Assembly: GCA_039602395.1 (NCBI GenBank)
Contig: JBCNJP010000018.1
Location: forward strand, 7,622,163 to 7,686,162
DNA: 64,000 nt
Origin: Deinandra increscens subsp. villosa
Taxonomy: Eukaryota; Streptophyta; Magnoliopsida; Asterales; Asteraceae
Direction: 5' to 3'
Part shown: piece after piece, positions 10,861 to 21,714 of the stretch
Position numbering within the stretch: the stretch's first letter is position 1
Layout: each line of letters opens with the position of its first letter
Made by a program: the position numbers and the translations under genes
The notes under the pieces: model-generated
Databases searched by the model: none
What the model was told of the DNA's origin: nothing
Seen by the model: the letters and a program-made list of their open reading frames with translations, nothing else

Positions 10861-13744
10861 TGTGACAATCCGTCTTTTCAGGTCTTTTCTTGATTTCAAT
10901 AAACTTAAACGGATATAAATGTCGTGAGAATATTTATTTTAATTGCTATAAATGTTGTGTGAACATTTTTGTGTTGACTGTGTTGACTTTTAGCAAATTA
11001 GGGTTTTGTATAACCATCACTACGAGCATGCACTTAAGTCTAGGCGTTCGAGATCCTATGATTTTATGTAAATCATATGTTGTGATTTCATAACATTTTA
11101 TCATTTTACGTGACAACTAAACTTATGATTTTATGTGATATATTTATACATATATATACATACATATTCACATGTTATTGTAAGTCCTGACTTTAGGTGA
11201 CAAGATGTCACGTGATTATTCGTAGAGTTTTATGATTTTATGTGGGTTATTAGTTATGGTTTTATGTGGACATAAAAGAAATAATTATGAATTATATATT
11301 TACTATTGATTTTATGTGATTAGCGAGGGTTACATTATATAAACGTCACTTGAAATATATTTTGACTTATTCTAGTTAGTCATCGTTCGGGATGATTTCC
11401 GTTAACTCCATTATGAGCCCGTTAACGTTTTTAAACTTTGAAGGATCAATGTTGCCAATTTTTAAACTTTCTTTTATTACACATACTTTGAAGGGCAGCA
11501 TCGTAATTATCTAAACTCAGAACCTTAAACTGATACTATGAGAGGGACTGATTTTGCCAAGTCTCCAAAGTTAAATTAAATTCATTTCGTGTAACCGACG
11601 AGCGGCGACGCTTTGTTTCCGGTAACCTACTCGAGTCCAATACAATTCCAGTTAACCTCCAATTATTGACAGCCTTTCACCATCTTCATTCCCTCTTCCT
11701 TACACTCTCTCGCAAACCACAGAAAGAAAAAAGAAAATAAAACAAAGCCCTTCAAGAAGAAATTAAATCCGGTGGAAAAAAAAAGGTGCAGTCATCACTG
11801 TCGCCACCATTCGACCACCAACGATAGCACTACTGTGATCGAGAAACTCCGACGAGCAACTAGGAGTTGACGGAAGTGAGAATCGTCAGGGTGCTCGAAG
11901 TTCGCGGCTGAAGTTCGGGTTCGTTTTCGACGTCAAAAACACTTCACAACCCATCCCTGATTTGAGGTAATCACTTTACCATGTTATTCGCATGTTCTCT
12001 GAGTTTCGTTTTGTGTTTTACGATTTTCCGGCGACTGGAGCAAACTCCGGCGAGTTTAGGGTTTTCTGTGGAGAAGATGACTCCGCGCCGCGTTAATATA
12101 AAAGAAATGTTTTCTACTTTAAACACAAACCAGCGAAGTAGCGCAGTGGCTAGAGCACGCAAGTCTTATCCGTGAGGTCTCGCGTTCGAGACCTGGCAAC
12201 CCCATTATTTTTTCTGTATTGTTGTAAATACCCGTTTTCAATCACTGTTAATGATAAAAAGTGTTTGTGTTCGAAATGTTAATAAACAGAGCCCTTGGCT
12301 CAATGGTTTAATCCTTGTTTGTTGATTTGGAGGTCGTGGGTTTGAACCCGGGGAACTCCATAGTTTTTTTTGTGTGTGTGTTATTTTTGTTATTTTTGCG
12401 ATTTGGACTTGTACCCTAAGTGTTCTTTAGCGGTTTTAAGCCCGTAAGCTAGACTAATGGATTGTTAAAGGAGTTTTCTCGTTATTTCGACAAAAGGTAG
12501 TTTTAAAGAAACGTATATAGATATGTATTTTATTATTTAGTATTGATTACGTATGTGTAAATATTGTATATATTTAAATATATATACACATTTTATTATT
12601 CGATTTCATGAACGTACGTTATTGGTCAATAGTATTCTTTTCGTAGACGTTCGTAATCGTTACGATTTTGGCTATGTGCCAACCTTCAACTCGTTTTGGA
12701 TTTATTAAACCCTCGCCATGTCATAGTTTGACATTATTTGATTTCACTGTTGGTTTAGACTTAGTCGTTTTCGATTGAACACACACTTATGTATATATGC
12801 TCGTTAGGTGTTTGGTAGAGTACACAAGACCTGCTAGTTGCTACTTGCTGTTATTATTTATCTGGAACTGATGTGCACCCGAAGGTGAGTTTCACGGCCC
12901 CTTTTTACCTATTTTAATCCTGTTGGGGGAGATTAACATGCAAACACTTGAACTGTTAGATATTTATATCACCTGAATGATAGTGGCACACTTATGATAA
13001 AGTCCTCACTTTTAGAGTTACTGTCAATGTGACATCAGCGGGAACTTATTTGGTAGATCTACTGGGCCTGACAAGCCCCACCCGGGTCATTCGCGCTGAC
13101 TCGATTGGATATCGAACGGGTGTTATATACTTCTTAGTCTTAACGAGGCACAATCGAACTTGTCGAGCTTCAGTAACTGGATAGCTAGTTTATCTAGTCA
13201 AACGTGCACTGATTTCTTGAAAATAGCCTAGCTAGCTATTGATATATTATCTGGATTTTAAACTGAACTTGAACATGAACTTGAACTGTTGTTGAACAGT
13301 CAACCTTGAACCTAAACTTGAACTGTCGAGGAACAGTTGATTTACACTGAACTGGGACTGTTGTTGAACAGTCGATTTACATTAACTGGAACTGTTTTTG
13401 AACTGATAAACCTGTGAACTCACCAACCTTTGTGTTGACACTTTTTAGCATGTTATTTCTCAGGTTGCGGATGTTCGGGTATCACGAGTACGCATGCATG
13501 AGTATTTGAAAACCCCTTTATTGTCTTTGAACAAGCCACGTCACCTTGGGTGATGGTGTTTTTACATTAATACTTTCATTGTATTTACGCTTCCGCATTT
13601 GTAAAACTCTGTATTTATATTTTAATGAAATATACAACCTTTTTATTAATTACTGGTCGTTTGGTGTAACTAATGGACGGTGATCCTGGTTTGTCACGCT
13701 CCCTGCGGCGGGTTATCGCGCGTGGGATTTTTGGGGGTGTGACA
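10861..13744 (+). repeat. 3' LTR of the Gypsy-type array (copy A2)
   Basis: This is a 2884-bp near-identical copy of 2720-5602, with the same TGTGACA ends. Its right end abuts the interrupted integrase of a Copia element at 13745, so this is the right border of the insertion. The five bases after it are AATAC; the matching left copy of the target duplication lies outside the window. Confidence 0.9.
12133..12360 (+). ncRNA. tRNA-like cassettes 1 and 2 in LTR A2
   Basis: These are exact-looking copies of the pair at 3991-4062 and 4147-4218: cassette 1 at 12133-12204 and cassette 2 at 12289-12360, each ending in CCA and followed by a T-run. Their retention in both LTRs reflects the young age of the copy and is not in itself evidence of function. 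Confidence 0.5.
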
Positions 13745-14568
13745 ATACCCTTCTCACCACAAAACATGTTCAACTCTGCATTCTTGAATTCTGTTCCATT
13801 GTCAGTTCTTATGCCCTTCACTCTCTTGTTAAGCTGGTTTTCTAAAAGTGTGACGAACTCTTTTACAAGGGTCGGAGTTTCGTACTTGTTTGATAAAAAG
13901 AAGACCCAAGTATAACGCGAATAGTCATCCACTATTACGAGACAATAAGAAAACTTGCTGATGCTTTGTACCTGCATGGGACCAAAAAGATCCATATGTA
14001 AGAGTTGAAGAACAGAAGAGACAGAGTTAACAACCTTTGGACGGTGTGGCAACTTGTGCTGCTTCCCCTTAGCACAAGCCACACATTTCTCCACAGACGA
14101 GAAATCTTTGATCGGTAAATTTCTAACGTGCTCTCCTTTAGCCAGCTTAGACAGATTCTTCATATTGGCATGCCCCAGGCGACGATTCCATAATAACGCT
14201 AAATTCTCATTCTGCTTTGAGATAAGACAGGCTTCTTCTGTAGTTGGAGGTTTGCCCAAGTTCATCTGATAGGAATTTCCTCTTCTTGGAGTGCGCATTA
14301 AGATGCACTCCTCTGGAATTTCGAAGCCTGGCTTGAGGATTATGCATTCCTTCTTGATGAACAGGACTGAAAAGTCTTTATCACACATTTGCGACACACT
14401 TAGTAAACTGTGAGACAGCTCCTCTACATAGTGTACGTCAGAAAAAGTCAAGCTTCCACTCTTCACAACCCCTTTCTTACTGATTCTACCACCTACCCCA
14501 CCTGCAAAAGATACTCCTCCGCCATTGAAGTCTTGTACCTCTTCCAATAGGGATAAGTCTCCGGTCAT
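13745..14568 (-). pseudogene. Copia protease end and integrase, truncated by LTR insertion
   Basis: The frame starts just after a protease-type DSGCS motif (upstream of the ATG, near 14600-14585) and runs through the GAG-pre-integrase zinc-binding region (LGHANMKNL ... CVACAKGK) into the integrase core. The first two catalytic aspartates are visible (HMDLFGPM and RTDNGTEF). The frame then runs into LTR sequence at 13744, so the third catalytic residue (Glu) and all that follows is lost. The ATG at 14568 is internal to the polyprotein and is not a natural start. Integrase would have inserted the element's cDNA into the genome. Confidence 0.85.
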
Positions 14569-14643
14569 GTGTCGGGAGCAACCGCTATCAACGTACCAGA
14601 GATTGTTGATAGAACTACTTGGTTGTCCCTACAAAATCGGAAA

Positions 14644-16023
14644 TCAGTTAGAGTCAGGTACCCAGGTCATAACTGATCTGGGCACTCCTTTGGAGTCAAT
14701 GTAGTTAACCAATTTGAAAGACATTCCTGCTTTAGATTCAGGTTTACTCAAAATCTGAGCATTGACTTTAGGTTTCCAAGTGGGTTGTTTCTGAGAGTTA
14801 GAACAGCTAGCTGAGTTCTTTGCTGGTGATTGTTTCTTTGATGGAGATGTGACCTTTTTGCCTTTTGACTTAACAATAGGTGTCCACTCAAGTTTCAATT
14901 TAGTATAAACCATCTGTTTTGTTTGAGTGACCACTTTTGGTTTTTCAATTACTGCTTTGCCCTTAGGTTTAGTAACAAGGTTGACTTTAGGCACTTGTTT
15001 CTCAAAAGGTTTTGTTTTCATTTTGTCTTTTCTTTGATAAATTCCCTTAGGTTTGTAAGAAGAGTTTGAAGGTCTAGTTACATTCCACTTTTCTTCAACA
15101 TGCTTTGTCATCGGAGCTTTTGAGTTCAAAACCTTAGACTGTTCAGTCTTCATTGGTTCTAAAATCTGCTTCCCCTTAGACAAAGCTTGTTGTTTTTTGT
15201 TTTTGTTTTCTCCTGCCATCATTTTCTGCAACATACTGGTCCGTGGGTTATGCGGACAGTATGGTTGATAAGGTCTATTTAAGCAATTGGCAGCAAAATG
15301 TCCTGGCTTCCCACATTGAAAACAATTCATAGGTCTAGGTCCATTTACATGGCTACACAAATATGAACGTCTTGGGTATGATGATTTCCACTCTGGCTTA
15401 TCATCCCACTTGTGTATCACATGTTTTGTATCCCTTTCAGGTTGTGTGATCAGACAAAATTGTTCTGATTTAGTTTTGTTTGTTCTATTAAAAGCTGACA
15501 CAACCTGGGGATAAGCAACAAAATATTTGGGTTTGGTCTCACGTCCTACTTTAGTGTTAGGCACACGAATTTTAAAACCAGTCACTTTTTCATTTGATTC
15601 AGAAACATTTTTTAACACTGGTAGAACTATTCGTTTTGACTTGGATGTTTCAAGTTCTGACACAAGTGCCATTACATCATCCTTAGGTAAATAAACACTA
15701 GAACTACTAGACACGTGACTCTCTTCCACTCTCTGACATTCTGCATCCTCCTTAGAAATGTCTTTGATTTCTACTTCATCTGCACAATAAATAGATACAT
15801 CAGAAGAGCTCACACAATTATTCAGAGAAGTCTTTGATGGACGTGCTTCACACGTGTCTGTCATCACTCTATCCTTATCACCCAACCCATAAGTCATGTG
15901 TTTTTCATTTTCTATTTCCTCTTCTGTCATAGGCTTCACTCCAACCAAGTCACTATCTAAGGGAGGTCCTTCTTCATGCATTTCAGATGCAGATCTATCT
16001 ATCTGATCCTCCTCCAAGATCAT
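14644..16023 (-). pseudogene. Copia gag, C-terminal part with zinc knuckle
   Basis: This frame of about 459 codons is rich in Lys, Pro and Ser, typical of a nucleocapsid region. It holds an intact CCHC zinc knuckle (CFQCGKPGHFAANC, near residue 235). It ends SN-stop at 14644, right before the protease; the next in-frame codons lead, after a second stop 12 bases on, straight into the protease frame. It is separated from the N-terminal gag by two frame changes (near 16048 and 16290), between which a short helical Lys/Leu-rich segment can still be read. Confidence 0.75.
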
Positions 16024-16282
16024 TCCTATTACATCTCTAGTTTTATCTTAAGGAACATCGTTCTTGTTTGCAAAGCTAATTCCTATGCCACCTTTGTCCT
16101 TACCCATTCTAACATCAGTTATGCATGTGTTCAGAGATTTACTAGCCTGTAACATTCTTTTGCTTCTCATAAGATTCATATCAAGCTTCACCTGCAACTC
16201 ATTGTTTTTATGCTTAAGGTCATCTATCTGCTTACTAAGCTTAGCTATTTCTAACTTAGCGTTGTCATACAGATAAGCGTTC

Positions 16283-17884
16283 TCAGTTGCTAGTTTTCTT
16301 ATATTTCACTATGTCTAATTTCTGGGCTTTAACCTTTTCTTCATTCTTTTGCCATCTACCCTTAAATGAGCTTCTTTCACATTTTACCTCAAACAATTCC
16401 AATTGAAAATTTTTGCAAAATTGTCTAAGACCAGTAATTATACGATTACAAGTAGGGTTAGAACATACCTTGGTGTGATCTGCTGCTAAAGCTTCATTTT
16501 CCTCCATCGGGCTCTCCTCAGGTTCATCTTCAGTCACAACAAAAGCATGCTTTTCATCTTCATTCCTTTCCATGGCAGCAATCATAGCATGAGACATACT
16601 AAACTCTTTCAATTGAGGAGTCCAATCATAACCGCCTCCTTCCTGAATAACCAGAGCCTTTGCTTCAACCTTACCTTTGACCTCAGCAGCATTCTTCTCT
16701 TCGACCTTCTCTTTCTTAGGCTTAGTGCACTCCCTAGCAAAATGCCCGTATTCATCATAATTGTAGCACCTCAGCTTGCTTTTGTCAAACCCCATCCTTA
16801 TCTTGTCTTGATCTTTCCAGACGTTTCTCCCTGTCTTTGCCATGAATTTCTTTGCTCTGAACACTGCCATAGCCATCTGCCATGAGACATCCAACATCTC
16901 AACATCTTCAGGATTTATCTGGTTCAGCTCACCAGACAACATATCAGTGGGTACAAGAGTTCCGGCCATGAGAGCATGGTAGATGTTCATAAGACCCATA
17001 CCAAGAGCAAAATTGGGATCATTTGTATCATCAGGGTTGACATTTCCACTTGAGCTTCCTTGAGGTTGAGCCACAAAAGCAGTTGACTTTGAGACTGAGC
17101 ATGATCCATTTCCAGTTGACTTCAATTCATGCTTAGCCTCCACATCTTGTGACAACAGAGCTTGATTTAATTTCCCCGCCAAACTAAGAGAGCTTATATG
17201 ATTCAACTCTCTCTGCTTGTCATCAATTAGCTTGGACTTGAGTTTGTTGATCATTTCATCAAGAGACAGCTCACTCAGCTTGTTGTTATCCTTAATGATT
17301 GAGATATTGGTGTTCCAAGACTTTGGTAAACTATTCAGCAGCTTCAAATTCTTATCTTCCAATTCTGGCTCCACACCATAGATTGACATTTCTGCCATCA
17401 GAGACACAAACCTTTGCACTTGTGCTTCAAAAGATTCACCTTGAATATGGTTGAACAGATTGAATTTCTGTTTCAACATTTGCTTGCGACTTGCCTTAAT
17501 GTCTGGATTTCCCTCATAGGCCACAATCAAAGCATTCCATAGATCCTTCGCTGTCTTGCAATGCTTAAATCCTTGAGCAATGTCGGGTCTTAGTACCATG
17601 GTCATAATTGCAAACGCCCTCTCAGCCTTGTTGCATCTTTCCCAGTCATCATCATCAAACTCTTCTTCAGTCTTAGCTTTTCCAGCTTTAGCTCCTTCTC
17701 CATGTGTAGGTACATGTGGTCCATTAATCACCGCTCTCCACAATCTTAAGTCAACACTCTTCAAGTGGTTTTCAAACCGATATTTCCATTCCAAAAAGTT
17801 ATCCGCCGAGGTGAGTCTAGGTGGGCGAGTGATGGATCCAATTTCAAAATCCAGCTTCTGATACATACTTGGTTCGAAATCCAT
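16283..17884 (-). pseudogene. Copia gag, N-terminal part
   Basis: This frame of 533 codons starts MDFEPSMYQK and holds the UBN2-type gag domain (about residues 15-235, with the LWRAVINGP and KDLWNALIVAYEG blocks), which would form the virus-like particle shell. A first zinc knuckle near residue 375 reads CYNYDEYGHFAREC: the second cysteine is replaced by tyrosine, so it should not hold zinc. The ATG at 17884 follows a 580-bp leader and is a believable native start. The frame is lost near 16290, inside what looks like a coiled-coil region that continues in another frame. Confidence 0.8.
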
Positions 17885-18464
17885 TACGATAGCAAAGGGA
17901 ACCTAAATCTAAAGTCCAAACGTCCAAAAACTGAGATTACGATGTAAATCACTTGATTACGATCGTAAATGCCTGATTACGATCGTGAACACCGTTTCCG
18001 ATTAAACCCAAAATCGCAAACACTTAACCGACTGTGAGAATCGTAAACACCGATTACGACTATCGATTACGACTCCGTATATCGTAAACACTGATTCCGA
18101 TTAGAGCCAATCGTAAACTTCAATTACGATCCAATAGATCGTAAACACCGATTCCGATCCCGTGATTCCGGCAATGCAAAGTCGTAAACTCTGATTACGA
18201 CCAGGAAAGATCGTAAACACCGAAAGTACAAGTCGTAAACGCCTAAAAATGTGATCTTGAAGTCGTAAACACACAACTGATGAAGATCTTCAACTGATGC
18301 AGTCGTAAACACCAATTAAAACCCAGAAACCCGATCGGAAACACGAAGAACAGCAACAAGATCAATCGTAAACACTCCAAACACCTTCAAATCTTCAAAA
18401 ACAACACTTTAACCCAGAAAACTGCTTGAATCAATATCGTGTGAGCCTCGAATCAATGATTCTT
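17885..18464 (-). repeat. Copia leader made of dispersed TCGTAAAC motifs
   Basis: This is the untranslated leader between the primer-binding site and gag. On the plus strand TCGTAAAC and close variants recur about every 30-50 bp (17 instances between 17947 and 18760, the last three in the LTR), often followed by ACCGATT(A/C)CGA. It has no coding potential. Confidence 0.8.
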
Positions 18465-18477
18465 AGCTCTGATACCA
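18465..18477 (-). other. Primer-binding site of the Copia element
   Basis: On the minus strand it reads TGGTATCAGAGCT, matching the 3' end of initiator tRNA-Met with one change at the end, two bases from the LTR end at 18480. This fixes the orientation and the LTR border. Confidence 0.85.
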
Positions 18478-18479
18478 AT

Positions 18480-18880
18480 TGTTGGTTCGAGATCAAACCG
18501 TCAACACGATATCTAATCACAAATGAGTGCGGAATCCTCAAATGCAATCGATTCAAGAAACAAGTAGAAGAAATAGATTCAATCTATGAGAAAGATTGAA
18601 TCTTGAATGATAAACTCTACAAGTGAAGCTGATCGTAAACTTGAAAGCACACAGAAATCGTAAACTTGAAGTTGTATTATAAAAGCTTGTCTAAATCATA
18701 ATCACATGAGGCTTATATAGTGCCTCATGCAAGCCCTATTACAAAAATCGTGAACTATAAAGAAGCCCACATGGCCCAATAGTAAACTATAATAAACCCA
18801 ATATCTAATAAGCCCAAAACAATAAACTAGCCCACTAACTAATGTCCATGCCTTAATTAAATATAGCCCAAAAGATACTG
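18480..18880 (-). repeat. 5' LTR of the Copia element, apparently truncated
   Basis: It starts TGTTGGTTCGAG next to the primer-binding site, which defines one end. No matching CA end is seen before Harbinger-type sequence begins around 18880, so I treat it as cut. The block GTGCGGAATCC near 18528 is shared with the LTR at 61118-61622. Confidence 0.6.
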
Positions 18881-19090
18881 ATGTCTCGCAAAGAAGGAAA
18901 AAATACAAGTGGATCGTTTGACGCATATGGAACTTCTTATAGACGCCAAATGCACAAAGATCTCGAGCAACTCACCAAACTGCTCCCGAAGGACGGACCG
19001 ACATATACACTTGCCAAAATCGTTAACACATCGATTCGAAAAATGTGGGGATCTAGTTTTTCTTTATTAGTATCGTTATGTTTTTTTTAA
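18881..19090 (+). other. Unrecognised 69-codon frame in Harbinger-type flank
   Basis: The frame starts MSRKEGKNTSG and has a basic, helical middle (YRRQMHKDLEQLTKLLP). I do not recognise it. It lies between the truncated LTR and a Harbinger-type end (19195-19208). It could be the tail of the second, Myb/SANT-like protein that PIF/Harbinger elements usually encode, but no diagnostic motif supports this. It may equally be chance. Confidence 0.25.
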
Positions 19091-19194
19091 TGAAATTATG
19101 TCATTTTTTTATATTTAGTGAAATTATGTTTGTTTTTTTATACTAAGGGGGCGCTACCGGGGCGCTAAACTCGGTTTCAAGCCCCTATCGAGCC

Positions 19195-19210
19195 CCATTA
19201 CACATAGCCT
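19195..19210 (+). repeat. Harbinger-type end motif, left copy (direct orientation)
   Basis: CCATTACACATAGCC followed by TAA, preceded by a TTTCAAGCCCCTA subterminal stretch. The same end with a similar subterminal sequence lies at 21249-21264. Both point the same way, so this is the right end of another, truncated element and not the left inverted repeat of the transposase-bearing one. Confidence 0.6.
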
Positions 19211-19432
19211 AATTAGACCATTTACGTGTTATTACATTTGCAAAAGGGTTGAAAGAGTGTGTAGTCATAACCTTCATAACTCTCATCTCTTATTCTTACC
19301 TAATCATTATTTTTTATTTATTTTCTGATTTAGTATACGCCCTCCACCACTACGGTGGGGCGCGAAAGAGAGAAAAAGGGTCTTGGGCGTGGGATTTATC
19401 ACGCCGATTTGGGGGGGGGGGGAGATGGTGGA

Positions 19433-19459
19433 GAATATAGCCGTTGAACGGCTATATTC
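19433..19459. repeat. Perfect 13-bp palindrome upstream of the transposase
   Basis: Arms GAATATAGCCGTT and AACGGCTATATTC are separated by a single base, 141 bp before the transposase ATG. The region also has a 12-G run (19411-19422). It could be a binding site for the transposase or its partner, or a hairpin in the 5' leader. Confidence 0.7.
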
Positions 19460-19599
19460 CTTCACATTTATTTTTTTTAAACTATCAATTTTACTTCATA
19501 TTCTATATATATCCACACAACAATTCAATTTAAACAACACTTCACTCTCACTTTTACTTCATATTCTCACTTTTTATAAAAAATAGTTTGCACACGGGT

Positions 19600-20979
19600 A
19601 TGGATTCCGGTAGTTCTTCATCGTCACTTTACAAAATGCTTGAAGACGAAGAGGATACCGTCATTTCGACCGCCCTAAGTATATTACGACGGTCAAGGGA
19701 GGCTCAAGTTCCACGTCCAATTGTTAGACGAGTCCGTGTTGAGCGGGATCGGGAAGCGGCCAACAAAAGGTTGATGGATGACTACTTTTCAGAGAATCCG
19801 GTTTACTCCGACCCGAAGACGTTCTCTACTCGTTTTCGTATAAGTAAGCGTTTATTTTTATGTATTGCAAATGATTTGGAACAAAACTTTACTTATTTTC
19901 AACAAAGACGCGACGCGCGTGGAAAGCTCGGATTCACGTCAATACAAAAATGCACATCCGCGTTACGGATTTTGGCTTACGGGAACACCACCGACATCAA
20001 CGATGAGTATTTGAAAATGGCGGAGAAGACCATGAGAGATACCGTTGAGGAATTTACAAAAGCAATTGATACATTATACGGTGCCCGTTATTTGCGAAAG
20101 CCAACGTGGAACGATCTACAACATTTATACGAGCGTCATGATCAAGTCCATGGTCTACCAGGAATGATTGGTAGTATAGATTGTATGCATTGGGCTTGGG
20201 ATAATTGCCCCACCGCTTGGAGAGGCCAACACTCACGGGGTGATCAAAAAGGTCCAACGGTAATTTTGCAAGCCGTATGTTCAAATGACCGTTGGATATG
20301 GCACGCTCATTTTGGTGTTGCCGGCTCGGCTAATGACATTAACGTTTTGGAAAGCTCGCAAGTGGTTGAGGACTACATTTCGGGGAAAGGAGCAAAAGCC
20401 TCTTTTTATGCCAATGGAAATTACTACCCTCATGGTTATCTTTTGGGTGACGGAATATACCCAGAGTATTCGTTTATCATGAAGACCTTCAAGGACCCCA
20501 TAGATGAGAAACGGAGATACTTCAAGACGGTCCAAGAGGCGGCAAGAAAGGATATCGAGTGTTGCTTTGGTAATCTTAAAAAGAAGTGGCATTTTCTAAA
20601 AAATCCTTGTCGGTTGTGGACAAAGGACAAGATGAAAGATTGTATGCGTGCTATCATTATCTTGCACAACATGAACAAGGAGGATAAAGGCAAAGCGATT
20701 TGTCCCGACCATCGGCCCGAACACGTGGTGGAAGCACCATATGCAACGCAAGAAGAACGTTTGGCGAACTCTAGGGCGATGCGGAGTAGAGAGACACACA
20801 ACTCTCTTAAGTATGATTTGGTAGAGCATGCGTGGTCGGTTCGTCCCTTCGATGATGTGCCAGTCCAAAACACGGAGGATGAAGACGAAAACGAAGTCGA
20901 AGACGAAGACGATGACGAAGACGAAGATGAAGATGAAGACGGAGATGATGATTACGATGATGTCCAAGATGATGATTAG
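19600..20979 (+). CDS. PIF/Harbinger (HARBI1-like) transposase
   Basis: This intact intron-free gene of 459 codons encodes a DDE-type transposase of the plant PIF/Harbinger group. Residues about 60-190 are the helical N-terminal part (with the LRILAYG block). The catalytic core follows: GSIDCMHW (Asp near 194), GSANDINVL (Asp near 246) and DIECCFGNLKKKW (Glu near 320), so all three acidic residues are kept. The last 35 residues are almost all Asp and Glu. Family enzymes cut at terminal inverted repeats and insert at TWA, usually with a Myb-like partner protein. I chose ATG 19600; an upstream TTG at 19588 is in frame but is not a plant start. A right end (21249-21264, then TTA) is present, but no left inverted repeat was found, so this copy probably cannot move by itself although the enzyme could act on others. 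Confidence 0.85.
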   Translation: MDSGSSSSSLYKMLEDEEDTVISTALSILRRSREAQVPRPIVRRVRVERDREAANKRLMDDYFSENPVYSDPKTFSTRFRISKRLFLCIANDLEQNFTYFQQRRDARGKLGFTSIQKCTSALRILAYGNTTDINDEYLKMAEKTMRDTVEEFTKAIDTLYGARYLRKPTWNDLQHLYERHDQVHGLPGMIGSIDCMHWAWDNCPTAWRGQHSRGDQKGPTVILQAVCSNDRWIWHAHFGVAGSANDINVLESSQVVEDYISGKGAKASFYANGNYYPHGYLLGDGIYPEYSFIMKTFKDPIDEKRRYFKTVQEAARKDIECCFGNLKKKWHFLKNPCRLWTKDKMKDCMRAIIILHNMNKEDKGKAICPDHRPEHVVEAPYATQEERLANSRAMRSRETHNSLKYDLVEHAWSVRPFDDVPVQNTEDEDENEVEDEDDDEDEDEDEDGDDDYDDVQDDD

Positions 20980-21248
20980 TTTTTTTTTTTAGAAAAAATC
21001 CTTCGAATTTGTATTTTTTTAAGTTGTTTTTTTTTATTAATGAACTTTTTTTTATTTATATTATTGTGTTTTATTTAAAAAATAGTATTTAGTTAATTTA
21101 ATTTGGTTGAAGAAAAAAAAAATAGGTAATCATGACATGGGGCTTGAAAGGGGCTTGACCACTACACCTCTTTTGCTTTCAAGCCTCCATGCCATGTAGG
21201 ATGCCACATGGCGGATAATGCCCACATGAGAGGCTTGAAAATATACAA

Positions 21249-21264
21249 CCATTACACATAGCCT
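21249..21264 (+). repeat. Right terminal end of the Harbinger element
   Basis: CCATTACACATAGCC followed by TTA, matching the TWA target preference of PIF/Harbinger. GC-rich subterminal repeats (GGGGCTTGA, TTTCAAGCC, GAGGCTTGAAA) precede it from 21139. Confidence 0.65.
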
Positions 21265-21707
21265 TAGGGATGGGGAGTGGTTAGTAGAAGTAGTAGAATG
21301 GAAGAAAGAAAAATAACCAATAAGATTGTGGCATGCAAGAGAGAGAAAAAAGTAGTAGAAACAAGAGTGTCTTTTTTGAGGTGAGAGAGTGGGCGACCGT
21401 ATAAGACATATGTTTTAGAGAGGTATAAGAAAAAATATTTATTCTTTATATATCATATACCATTTAACATTTATTTTTAATTTGTTTAATATTTATTCTT
21501 TATATATCACCAAATCCAATAAAATGATAAGGAATGTGACATATATATATTTTTTGAGGGCACACTTTTTAAACGCGCCCCGGACACCCGGAATCTCGGA
21601 GACACCACTAAGTAGAAGTGATGAGGTGGTGTAAAAAAAGTAACAAAATACTAATAAAATACTAATAGTAGATTAAAAAAAAGGTCTTTTTTTAAATTAA
21701 TATATAC
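21265..21707. other. Intergenic stretch without a recognisable gene
   Basis: AT-rich sequence between the Harbinger end and the SINE. I see no frame, RNA gene or clear repeat in it apart from short AT runs (21541-21551) and simple T- and A-rich tracts. Confidence 0.6.
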
Positions 21708-21714
21708 ACATTGT

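Larger units (their letters stand above)
13745..18479 (-). mobile_element. Sirevirus-like Ty1/Copia element, body, 3' part cut off by the Gypsy array
   Basis: Read on the minus strand, the order is LTR (from 18480 rightward), primer-binding site (18465-18477), a repeat-rich leader, a very long gag region with two zinc knuckles, protease and integrase. Reverse transcriptase and RNase H must lie to the left of the Gypsy insertion, outside the window. The long gag and the likeness to the element at 61118-64000 suggest a Sirevirus; that lineage call is an inference. The element is dead: gag carries two frame breaks and integrase is interrupted. Confidence 0.8.

Noticed and set aside
20281..20967. 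Three minus-strand frames opposite the Harbinger transposase
   Set aside because: They are antisense shadows of the transposase gene; the Val/Phe-rich one is the reverse of its acidic tail.
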